Assembly (NCBI GenBank): GCA_003427395.1
Contig: BFEA01000242.1
Coordinates: 328,238-392,237 of the forward strand
DNA: 64,000 nt
Reading direction: 5' to 3'
Source: Chara braunii
Taxonomy: Eukaryota > Streptophyta > Charophyceae > Charales > Characeae
Shown here: positions 43,015 to 52,969 of the stretch, in pieces
How positions within the stretch are numbered: position 1 is the stretch's first letter
How the letters are laid out: the number at the start of each line of letters is the position of its first letter
Notes under the pieces: generated by a model
Database searches by the model: none
What the model saw: only the letters and a program-made list of their open reading frames with translations
Told to the model about the DNA's origin: nothing
Position numbers and translations under genes: made by a program

Positions 43015-44442
43015 TGACGCATGCCCAACGGGACAATGCAGGGAGCCAAGAATCCGCAATGTGATGAAAAGGACTGAAATGGACAATGCAAGGTCAGCGT
43101 AGCATCAACTGCCATCTTTTCGGTATTTGGTGGCTTTGTTTCCACTACAATAGCTTTAAGCACATTCTGAGTGTTGCGACCCATTCGTGCTTGTTTCAAA
43201 GACACTATTATAGTATCACCTATAATAGCTCTTTGTTTTTTGAAAGGATGCAGGATTTTGATACAATGTACGATTTTTGCACCTGAATTATCAGAGACCT
43301 GTAACAAGCAACGTACATTCTGAATACACACAAGATGGCACAAAGTGGCGCAGTGGAAGACTTAAAGAGAAGATCTGATCTGATCTGGACTGACCCGACA
43401 TCCATCATGCATCACACTTGTGAGAAGGGAGGAGGGACCGCAATCACAAAAGAAAGGTCCCTCCGAGGACATACAACGGATGAGAGATGGGGGAAAGGGG
43501 ACAAGACGAAGGAGAAGAGGCGAGGGAGTAGACCAAGATCCCAAAAATAGTCCCTTGTCGAGTGTCCAATCAATGTCTGTCCCAGAATGTCGAATCAGAT
43601 CCTGGGCAATGTGCCCAACCTAACCTCTGCCTGTACAAAGGAAGAAGGAGAAAGGAGATAGAGAGAGAGATGGAGGAAGAAGAACAAGATGACGTCCTCC
43701 TTGCTATCTCACCTGCAGGTAGCTGTCACCGTACTGACTGTGGTCTTCGTCGTGTGCAGGTACTGCGCGGAGCCCAGCTATGGCGCCAGGTAAGTTCGTC
43801 GCATGCAGGTAAGGTCTCCGCCTCTCTCCACTACCTACTCCGCTACTCCCTACTCCGTAGCATGGCGCAGAAATAACGCTGCTTCAACCAGCAGCGTGTC
43901 GCTCCAGAAGTGAGCTACTCGAACTGTCCCTGTGCAGCCGCTGCCCAGCTATTTGTAGTGCTGGGCCGGCTGGGCCTACCTGATGCTGGCCTCAGAAAAC
44001 GGCCCAGATGGTCTGGGTCCCTACCGGACGTCCAAACCGTGCTGCTGATGCAGCAAGGCGCAGAAACGTGTCTGGCCTAAAAACGGCCCGGTACCTGTGC
44101 ACCTAGCCCAAGGTGTCGCCTTGGGACCTGCAGGACCAAAACGACGCCTGTTTGGCGCCAAAATGCGCCTGGCCTCGTTTCAGGCCTGCCTCCGGTGTGC
44201 CCAGTCCCAAGGTCAGGCCTTGGGGCTGCAAGTCCGAAACGGCACCTGATAGACAAGGTAAGACAGCACACACACACAGAAAGGTAAGTAAACTAAACCT
44301 ATTCTAACTAATGTGCTACCTAGGGCCTGAAGGGCCACCGTGGGCCTCCAGGGCACGTGCTGTATGGTACGCGGCGTGGGGACCCCTCAGCAAGCATCGG
44401 GGCCCCTCAAATGGGGGCCGTGTGCAAGCGCAGCACACAACA
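43015..44442 (-). repeat. 5' LTR of element B
   Basis: Plus-sense edges are TGACGCATGCCC at 43015 and 'acaaca' at 44442. The part 43307-44442 is a direct repeat of 35722-36923. The part 43015-43306 has no counterpart in the other LTR and contains a ribosomal-protein fragment. Confidence 0.85.
43113..43298 (-). pseudogene. Ribosomal protein uL14 (L14) fragment inside LTR
   Basis: On the minus strand, right after 'gcttgttacag' (acceptor-like), a phase-0 frame reads 'VSDNSGAKIVHCIKIL' ... 'IIGDTIIVSLKQAR' ... 'NVLKAIVVETK'. These are the hallmark words of uL14: V-x-D-N-S-G-A-x-x-x-x-C-I, then I-G-D-x-I-x-x-x-V-K-x-A, and V-x-x-A-V-V-V-x-T. About 54 codons are recognisable, roughly half the protein; the conserved end with its F-D-x-N-A motif is missing. 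It is AT-richer than the surrounding LTR. It resembles bacterial/organellar-type L14 more than the cytosolic form. It may be a captured exon of a nuclear gene for mitochondrial L14, or mitochondrial DNA. It lies inside the 5' LTR of element B and is not a complete gene. Confidence 0.7.
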
Positions 44443-45185
44443 TAAGCAGTGGATGGGCACAACGAAGACCTTGGAGCAAGAATTTCCTAAACTCTTTACC
44501 GCTGAAGGCCTTGAGATGAACAGCACTGCCTGTTTGGATTCTGTTCGTAGTATTGTTCCTGCTGAATACATTCACCTGCTAGGACTGCAGAAATTCTCAG
44601 ACTGGCAAGCCTTAACGAAATCAGTAGTTCAGCTCGAGGCGTTAGACAACGCCTGCGGAGTGGTCGCCAAGAGGACTTTTCCTTGCAAACGGTATGGAGG
44701 CAGCAACCGTCTTGCAGTGCATGACCAGGTGCAGGCTGAGGACCAGTCTGCAGATGACTCTACTCTAGATGACGATATAGAATTGGGCTTCAGCACAGGC
44801 TGCTCTTCATCATCCCTGGAGTCTAAAAATCTAGAAGATGAAAAACTGAATGCCATGAAATAGTCTGCCATTACCAAAACGGGACCTAACCGCACTCTAT
44901 GAAGAAGACCCAGGGTCGTCTCCCCAAAGGGCTAAATCCCGGCCAATTTGGACGACGTGTCCACTGAACCATGGACAGACCTCCTGATCATTGTGAAAAG
45001 AAAGGTCACTTTCCGCAAAATTGCTTTCGCCCGGAAGGCATCAGGCAAGGGGTGTAGGGCAGTTATCAGCACTCTACAGCACGGGAAGGTGAGCCAACAA
45101 GGAAGAAGCACTAGCTCTTGCCAAGTGCATTGAATAAAGAAGACCAGCTTCACAGTCCAAATATTCTATAGAAGGGGGGGGGGAC
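44443..45185 (+). pseudogene. 3' end of a plus-strand element: zinc-knuckle remnant and polypurine tract
   Basis: An open stretch from about 44455 to 44863 has 'EQEFPKLFTAEGLEMN' and 'LQKFSDWQALTKSVVQLEA', then an acidic Ser-rich tail; no family was recognised. After a stop, another frame gives 'PPDHCEKKGHFPQNCF' (about 44970-45015), a zinc-knuckle-like C-x4-H-x4-C lacking the first Cys. A G-rich polypurine tract (45171-45185, ten G) is followed by TGTAAAATTG, a plausible LTR start. Together this looks like the end of a retroelement with Gag but no Pol, cut off by element B. An AATAAA at 45134 offers the rival reading of a host-gene 3' end. Confidence 0.4.
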
Positions 45186-46060
45186 TGTAAAATTGAGAAA
45201 AAAAGGAAATTGTTCGCCAGCGAAACTCCCCTTGTAGGGTAGGTCAGGATGCTGTGGAAATGGATGGGCAGAATGGTTGGAGAAGGGAGGGATAGGGGTA
45301 CAGATAGGGCTAGCCAGTACTCCACAAATCCGGCCTTTTTCCCCCTTCACGTCAAGTTCTGTTTGCTTTGGGGAGGGGGCCACCGGGGATGACAGGAGAC
45401 AGGCAATGGGAGGCAATGGGAGACAATGGGAGACCATGGGAGGCAGCGGCAGGCAATGGGAAGGGAGGAGAGGGAATGGAAGGGAGGAAGGCAACAAGAG
45501 GAGAGACTTAGTGGAAGGAGGGAGCCATTGGGAAGCACTTTGTTCCATGAGAGCCAGCTTTCCAGGAGTGCTCAGACAGGCAGCTCCCAGCAGGGCACCC
45601 GTGCGCGACTCCCGGGTAGGGTATCGCCCATCGCCCAGGGTACCCTGTGTGTGGTGGAAGTCGACCCTCTTTTTTCCGACCGTCGGACATTACTGCACTT
45701 TGGCAGGACACAAATCCGGCGTTTTTCCCCTGCATGGTTAGTTCTGTTTGCTCTGGGGAGGGGGGCTGGGGGAGACGAGAGGAGGCTGGCAATGGGAGGG
45801 GATGAGAGGTAATGGGAGGGACGAGATTGAAGGCAATAAGAGGAGGGAGGCAATTTGAGGAGGGAGGCGATTGGAGGAGAGAGGCTATGGGAGGTGGCTG
45901 AGGAGCGACGCGATGGCAGGCGGTGACGGAGGGAGACGATGGGAGGCAGGGAAGGAGGGAAGCGATGGAAGGAGTGGGAGGAGGGCGGCGATGGGGAAGG
46001 AGGAAGGCGATGAAGGAGAACGGATGCCACGGAAGAGGAATTCAGCGAAGGGTGTGGCTC
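45186..46060 (+). repeat. Putative LTR region with 386-bp-spaced internal repeat
   Basis: Starts TGTAAAATTG after the polypurine tract. 'cacaaatccggc' followed by 'gttctgtttgct' and 'ggggaggggg' occurs at 45323 and 45709, each followed by 'ggcaatgggagg'-type G/A-rich DNA. The right end of the LTR was not located. Confidence 0.4.
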
Positions 46061-47820
46061 ATTAGTTGTGCAAAGATACCAAGAAAGAGAAAGAAATCTA
46101 GACAGTACTTACTGACACGCCTCCTGCGAAAGGAGTGGCACGCTGGTCGAGCATACGGGAGCGGGGAAACGTCAACCAGCTAGTTCTAGTGTATGGGGGG
46201 GAGGACGTGCTCGGACGTGAGGCATAGTAGCGTGAGTATTTGGGGGAGGCTGTGCTCGGAGGTGAAGCATAAGATGGGCTGCATGGTGACATAGGTGCAT
46301 GGCAGGGAAACAACGGGCTACAGGGTGCATGCGGACTTGCCCAGGATTCAAATGCAGATCCGGGATCGTGTCCGCGTCATCGATCTGATCTATCGATGCC
46401 CTAGATATGAAAAACACAACGAAGTAGAAAGTGGACCTTCCCGCCCCCAATTATCGACTTCCTGGGAGGCTGCTCACAGCACAAAAATAGATTCGAGGTC
46501 GTTGAGGACTCAATACTGGGGGTGCCCAGAAGCCCAGTCAGGCGACCCAGACAGAATTCCAGGCGCTGTGGGGTGGCCCGTGCACCCGGTCTGGAGAGAT
46601 AGTGTGAGAGCTACGTCCCAAGGAGAGGAGGAGATACTTGGAGGACACAAAGCAAACAACGGAATGGAGGTACGAAGAGGAGGAAGAGAACAAAAAGAAG
46701 GAACTGGAGGAAGGGGAGGACGAAGGGAATGAGGAAGAGGAGGAACAAGAGGAAGAGGACGAGGAAGAGGAGGAACAAGAGGAAGAGGAAGAGGAAGAGA
46801 AGGAAGAGGAGGAAGACAAAGAAGAGCGCATACAACGAGGAGGAAGAGAACAAAGATGACGAGGAGAACAAGGAGGAATACCGGGAAGAGGGGGAAGAGG
46901 AGGAAGAGGAGTTACTTCATGCTTCGTTCTCAAGATGACAGAGAAGGGCAAGGAGGACGCGGGAGGAGTTGGAAAAAAATGAGAAGAATTGTTTTCCACT
47001 TTTCCCTTTATGAAGGAAAAAGCCGGTGGTAACGAAGTAACAAAACAAAAGGGAAGGAAAAACTCCAAAAAGCTAACGAACAAAGAGGAAAAACAAGAAG
47101 AACATGAAATTAGAGGAGATGAAGAGAAGTTGGCTATCCCTCCTCTCCTGCCTTCACGAGAACAACCGACCAGGTGCACAACCAAAGGAAGAGGATAGTT
47201 TTTTTAACAACAAGCTAATGAATAAAAATAAATAAAGAGAAACAGAGATTGGTGGGGGGATGGGAGGAGGTGCAGGAAACGGTGGGAGGGAAAGGTTGGG
47301 GGAGGGAAGCCGGGGAGGAAGATGCTAAGCCCCTCTCCTCTTCTACTTCCCTCCTCTCCTTCCTCTCCTCCCCTCCTTTCCATTTTTCCACTCCCACTCC
47401 TCTATTTTCCACTTCTACATTTCAAAACTATTCTCTTCCCTCCCCTCTCCTCATCCCCTCGTCTGGTTTCCACCAGTTCAGGGAAGAACAGGAACTTTAG
47501 TCTCCAGCCCCTCTCTCTTCTACCTGTCGCAATGAAAGACTCTCCTCTCCCCTCTCCTCTCCTCACCTCAACCTCTCACAACACAAGCACTATCTACTCC
47601 CCAGATTCCCATGCCTCTTATTTAATTCTTTAAAACATACCCTTTCTTTTCCTAAGAGAAATTTAAAAATTAATGAACATTTCCAAGTTTCCTATTCTGC
47701 CTCCTGGCTTACCGTCTTCCCCCGAACATAATGCATATGCCTTGTATTCGTTTCCCAAAAAAAGATGATGATTCAAATAGAATTTATATGCGTTGTGCAT
47801 AAATTTAATGGCTGGACTCT
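46061..47820. repeat. Purine-rich then pyrimidine-rich low-complexity DNA
   Basis: GAGGAA-type runs at about 46640-46935 produce poly-Glu frames. C/T-rich DNA lies at 47325-47600. The frame 46295-46732 has no domain. Nothing gene-like was seen. Confidence 0.6.
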
Positions 47821-48020
47821 TAAAATCATTCACAATTCACCATATTCACAAGTGCCTGTCACGAAATGTGACTGCACAATAGTGGTAGGTGATAGGCACA
47901 AACAGTCAATTTCCAAAATCGAATAATAAAATCATTCAAAATTCACCATATTCACAAGTGTCTGTCACAAAATGTGACCGGACAGTAGTGGTAGGTGATA
48001 AGCGCAAACAGGCATGCCGC
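47821..48020 (+). repeat. 106-bp tandem duplication
   Basis: Copies start at 47821 and 47927 with 'taaaatcattca'. Each has 'attcaccatattcacaagtg', an inverted pair GTCAC...GTGAC, and 'agtggtaggtgata'. Confidence 0.95.
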
Positions 48021-49740
48021 CAGTCACAATGCATTACACAAGGAGAGAAAACCAGAGAGAAGGAGAGAGAGAGAGAGAGCCAGAGAGAAAGAGAGACGAA
48101 GAGAGAATGGGGAGAAAGAGAGGCAGTAAGGAGATAGAAACAGGGGCAAGTGCATCTCAGAAAACAACAAGGCAAAGAGAGTCAAGGTAGCCACACCTAA
48201 GCTTTCCTCGTCTACCTCTAACAACATAGTAAAACCTCTCTTCCTCTTTCCTTCTAGGAGAGTCACCACCCTGCCTATTGCACCACCAGCAGGAGAATAG
48301 TCACCAGCCTGGCGGTAGCGGCGATCAACATGGAGCGGACACTCATGCTGGCAGCGCTGTATGCTGGCCCTGCCACGTGGAAAAAGTCCCGTTCACTCAG
48401 TTTCTGTGTTTCTCGCCATTGGTCCTTGCCATTTCTATGGCCCAGAATGAAACCTCCAGGCAAGTGCAGGGACCTTTTTTTTCCTGAACCAAGTGTCATT
48501 TGTTTTCCATTTTCCTCTGCTGCTGCTTTTCACTTTATCCTCAAAAGGTCAACGGCTTTGAAATATCATTTTCAATTTGACCAGCCACTGGTAAGCTTGG
48601 AGGAACTTAACGCAAACTGCATTCGATTTCAAACTCAGGGGTGTCCTTCAACAGATCATGGGGGTGCCAACTAAGCTAGGCCCATTGCTAGATCTTCTAA
48701 TCTCAGGTCCTTATTCCTCAAATAACCCCACCTGCCCTCCATGGATCAATTTTCCCTGGCATACCCCTACTCCCCGAGCCCTACCTCAGTGTCTACCACT
48801 CAGGACAATCATCCTTCCACCCTTCCGTGGTTGGAATGACCTGGCTGGTCAGCAGTCATTCACACCAGCATTGATTGAAGCATGTTCCAAGCAGCAACTC
48901 AAACGCAAAGCATGATCCTTTGCAACTCTATAGGCCCCGTAAGTAGACCCGAAATACCCCCCCCCTTGGAGTTTTGCACTCGAATGCATCAACATATCTG
49001 AATGTCCTGCCATAGCAATCACGAGCATATCTAATGGCCCAGGCCAAGGTCTAACCCATGGCAGCTCCTGAGTGACCCAAGTACATCCCCCTGGCACAGC
49101 CCAGACATTTACGTCATCGTTATGTTTTTGTTATGTGAGTTTTACACCATTGTTCTTCTACCCATATTTTGCTAGGGTGAGCGGCAGTCACCATCATGAA
49201 CTTGGACCGTCTCTAGCCTCTATCATCGGGAGGAACCGTCCGACCCCATGCCACTGTCCTCAACCAGACTACCCAATTTCCATAATCAACTGCCTCCCCA
49301 CCCCCTGGTATTGCTATTCTGTTATACATTGCCAAGGCTACAATCTTTATCCTCGACCTCAACCAGAGTTGCTTTGGTCATCGTCATCGAGGGACGCCTG
49401 TCATCAACTAGAAGCACCCAGTGTTTGTCGTCAACTGCCCCCTTGGCCTCCAGATCTATCATCCCTCTGCTACACTCCCCTTTCTTTCATACTGTCTGGT
49501 CCGTCCAGCCTAACTGGTGGGTTTCTACGGACCAGGTCACACAGTTCTATAAACCAATCCCCTCACCACAACCCCTTTCTTTCATCATACCTGGTCCCTC
49601 CAGCTTTACTCGTGGGTTGCTATAGACCAGGTTGCTCCATTTAATCGGTCCTCTCCACTAACCATTCCTAGTCAACATGCCGTAAATAGGCAGCGCCCTA
49701 GAAGCCCCTAGCTTTGGCATCAACTAGCTTTCCAATCAGG
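48021..49740. other. No recognised gene; Pro-rich open frame
   Basis: A (GA)n-rich stretch lies at 48056-48130. A 190-codon plus frame at 49072-49644 is Pro/Ser/Cys-rich, contains an internal duplicated phrase around 'ggtccgtccagcctaactgg' and 'ggtccctccagctttactcg', and matches no family I know. A real gene cannot be excluded but is unlikely. Confidence 0.4.
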
Positions 49741-49743
49741 TCT

Positions 49744-49811
49744 CCATCATCAACTAGAGGGTACCCATCATCAACTAGAGGGTATCCATCAACAACTAGA
49801 GGGTCCCCTCC
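49744..49811 (+). repeat. 24-bp tandem repeat, three copies
   Basis: 'catcatcaactagagggta' and close variants occur at about 49746, 49770 and 49794. Confidence 0.9.
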
Positions 49812-50056
49812 ATCATTAATTGAAGTCCCCCAATCTTTGTTGTCAGCCACATAGGGAGCACCCTGGTCTCTATCATCAACCTGGACCCCCCCATGGTCCA
49901 TGTCCCTCATCATCGACTCGAATCCCCCATTTTTTGTCAGCAGTTTAGCAGTATGCGACATGAATGCCATTTGAAGTCCTGGGGCAAGGTCGAATTTGCC
50001 TGGATTCTTCTGACTGCCAATCTTCATGATCTACAGCTGCATATCACGGCAAATGT

Positions 50057-50345
50057 GTTCGCTCCGCTCTGCATTCGAGCGAACAGCTCACAGATGTGTT
50101 CCGGTGAACATAACTTTTTTCCATTAAAAAAATAATAATATTTTTTTTTTCGGTTTTTTATTTTTAACTAACGTTTGGCTAAGAATTTAAACATGACTCC
50201 AGGGCAAAAGTTGCTTGTATTGTTGTTTTACATGACTTTTTTTTTTTCAGTTTTTCTGAGACTTTTTTTTTTCGCGTTCGGAGGGTTTTGGGCGCTAGTT
50301 CACGTTCGGGCGAACATGTTCGGGTTCGCCTCCGAACGCAAACAC
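50057..50345. repeat. GTTCG-rich palindromes bracketing an AT-rich segment
   Basis: On the left, GTTCGCTC (50057) pairs with GAGCGAAC (50084), and GTTCCGGTGAAC follows at 50098. On the right, GTTCGGGCGAAC (50304-50315) and further gttcg/cgaac words run to 50338. The roughly 200 bp between is T-tract-rich. This could be a small foldback element; no target duplication was found. Confidence 0.45.
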
Positions 50346-50426
50346 GAATGCTACGCAGATCTACGGTTAGATTCCACAATCAGTGGGACCTTGCCCTAAT
50401 GCATTGTGAGAAAGAGCGAGTCAGAA

Positions 50427-50945
50427 AGTGATCTCTCCTGCCCGGCAACTTGCATATATTCCTCTCCAGGGTGCGTTGTGTTCCGAGCAAAGATGGTAGA
50501 AGCACAATCGCTACAGTCAAGCCCCCTGGTTGGTAACAGCCAGAATGAGGGTGTGATGTGTTCAGGGGAAGTCTCTCTCTCTCTCTCTCTCTCTCCCTCT
50601 CTACCTCCAAGTCTTCTCCTGAACACAACGCAACCCCATTATGGCTGTACCGGGCTGGGAAGATCGATTACATACACGTGGTCAGCGGCTTGATGGTAGC
50701 GATCACGCTGCTACCGTATTCACCCTGAACATAGCACACCCTGGTAACAAATGTATACAAGCAATCTTTCCAGTCTGGTACAGAGAGGGTGAGTTGTGTT
50801 CGAGGGCAGACATAGTGGAGGTGGTGGACGGTGGGAGAGGGAGAGAAAGAGAGAGGAACAGGGTATTTCCCCCGAACACATCATGCCCTCATTATGGCTG
50901 TAACCGACCAGGAATAACTTGTATACATTCGTTACCAGGGCGTGA
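50427..50945. repeat. Cluster of inverted and direct copies of a CCCGAACACAACGCAC-type motif
   Basis: At least six diverged copies: minus sense at about 50460-50480, 50530-50572 and 50785-50810; plus sense at about 50617-50650, 50737-50765 and 50871-50905. Several continue into 'cattatggctgta'. Two copies face away from each other across a (TC)n loop (50571-50600), which gives a long hairpin. The motif is the same family as the arms at 62280-62390 and 63331-63464. Confidence 0.7.
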
Positions 50946-51175
50946 GAGGAGAGAGAGAGAGAGGGAGGGAGGGCGGGAGGGAGGAAGGAAGGGAAGCCTG
51001 TTGTGATCATTGGGGACGCACGCAACGGGCCATGCTCCACCACACACAACACTACTTGCATTTGCACGCGATACTGGACAGGGTGCAGACTGTTTGGATG
51101 TTCTGTTATGATTTTTTTTTGTGTTTGTTTTTCTCTTTACTTTTCTGTTTCTGCTATGTCAGTCTCCCCGTCCAA

Positions 51176-51407
51176 CATGGGGGACTTGCATCACGACCAA
51201 CCTGTGCACCAACTTTTTCAACAATTATACAATCACAGTGTAGGGCGGGTAGGAAAAACAGAAAAAACTGCCTTTCTTGACATTGCCAGTCGCGAGAGCC
51301 TCGTCCAATGCCCCACCACACCTGCCTCCAACCCTGGCTATGGACGGCTGGTTAACGGAAGAGCATTTTCTGCAGATTTATTGATGCCAGGGGCAGTGAT
51401 GGTTTAA
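51176..51407 (+). other. Exon-like open stretch with strong acceptor
   Basis: A pyrimidine tract ending 'tctgctatgtcag' leads into 77 open codons to TAA at 51405. They include 'NMGDLHHDQPVHQLFQQLY' and 'GYGRLVNGRAFSADLLMPG'. The composition looks protein-like, but the family is unknown and no upstream exon was identified. Confidence 0.25.
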
Positions 51408-52554
51408 GAGGTAGTGTCCGGCGATTTTTCATTGTCATGGTCGCAGTCTCTAAGACCACCTCCATGGCAAAGCCCGATTCCCGGTGAAGTTGGACTTTTC
51501 TTTCTTGTCTTTGCTTTGTTTGCCTTGCATAGGACTTCGTTGGGTCTATGTAACCATTCTGAAACCACATGTGCACCACCCTGAGGCCCTGTCCTGGCCG
51601 CCTCTCCCACACTTGTAGTCAGGTTTGACCTCCCAGGCCAAAAAAGGTGGAGAGTACCTGCCTAGTGGCTGAAGGGTACACACACACAACTATCAACAAA
51701 CAGTTAAAAACCCCACCTGCACAAATAAGGTTAGGGGATTGCCATTTAAACCACCAGCACCTTTCGCCATTTTCTATGACGCAGATATGCATGCGGCTCG
51801 TCCTTCAGGGATCGCGGACGGTTCAGACATTCACGAAATATTCAGTGGGCCCTGCCAGTACCGTGCATAAAGGCCCATCTAAACTATCGAGTGGTCAATA
51901 GTCAAGCATTGTGGCCTATGTTGGTGTATGGTTGGACTGGACTGCAAGGAAAAAAAAAACGGTAGGGGGGGGGGGGGGGGGGCTTTGCCCTGTAAAGACA
52001 GGTCTGGGGGTGATAGAACCCCAGGTGCACGTGCAATTTTGTACAGCAGGAACTCAAAATCGAAAGGTTGATTCATAGAACACGTGTGTCAACCTGGGCT
52101 CGCGGTCCGCACATGCTCCTGCCATATCACATGAGGACTGCAGGACAATCGTGCTCGCACCTGGGAACCACCGTCGACATGGCTACCTGTTGAGCATGAG
52201 CTGACAGTGCAGGACAAGCAGTAAAGTGCAGTAGGAGAGACAGATGGATGGAACGAGAGAAGCCAAAAAAGAAACAGCAATAGACTAAGAGAGAAAATGA
52301 GGATGCTCTTCCTTCCCCAAATCCTGTCACCTGTCTTCTCCCTCCTCTCCCTTCTGTACTCGTCTTCCTCCAGCTTCTATCCCTTCTGTCTGCTTTCTTC
52401 TTCCAGCCTTGTCCCCTACCTTCTGTTGTCGTCTTCCTCCCTCACTGTGTGTTGGCATGTACACTATACACAACTTCACAAAAAAAGGCATCACTGTGCC
52501 ACACTGTTTCAGCAGACTTTCACCGATTTATCAGGATGTTCAACTCTTTGTGCA
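51408..52554. other. Non-coding; contains an 18-G tract
   Basis: Positions 51965-51982 are uninterrupted G, preceded by an A10 run. No gene was seen. Confidence 0.6.
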
Positions 52555-52742
52555 TGAGTGATTGATTGACTGATTTATTGATTGGTTGATTGGCTGGTTG
52601 ACGATTGATTGACGATATGATAAAACAATGGATTCATCTGCAATGTCTGTGGTATTGTATGTATGTTTGTGTATGCGTTACCATTGATTGATTGATTGAT
52701 ATATCGATTGATTGATTGATCGATTGATCGATTGATTTATTA
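52555..52742 (+). repeat. (ATTG)n-rich tract
   Basis: Two runs of ATTG/GATT repeats (about 52557-52615 and 52684-52740) with variants, separated by ordinary sequence. Confidence 0.9.
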
Positions 52743-52969
52743 CGAGAAGAAAAGTAAGAAGATAACAGAAAAGTTCAGCCGAATTCAAAAGTTCTACCAT
52801 TTTTGTTTTTGTCTTTTTTTACTAGTTCACTTTTTTTTTTTTTGGACATCAGCATTGAACAAAAAATACTATAGATCTTGTGTGTTGGGGGCGCATTTGC
52901 TGCCAAATGCTGCCAAGCTTCTTCAGCATTTCCTCGTGTCTCTACTTCCTGTTCCACCTCCTCCCCTTA

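Larger units (their letters stand above)
35722..44442 (-). mobile_element. Ty3/gypsy element B, minus strand
   Basis: Direct LTR copies lie at about 35722-36923 and 43015-44442. On the minus strand come the primer site (43011-43000), a leader, Gag (42093-40566), protease and RT (40388-38752), RNase H (38750-38240), integrase (38178-37205), a chromodomain-like tail (37204-36935) and a polypurine tract (36936-36924). The order and motifs are Ty3/gypsy, chromovirus-like, and related to element A by matching protease, Gag and tail text. It is better preserved than A: the protease DSG and RT YLDD are intact, though frameshifts interrupt pol. The two LTRs disagree in their first 300 bp. The element seems to sit within another element whose 3' end follows at 44443. 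Confidence 0.87.

Noticed and set aside
46638-46935. Open frames with long Glu-rich or Ser/Phe-rich peptides.
   Set aside because: They are translations of GAGGAA low-complexity DNA with no other protein-like feature.
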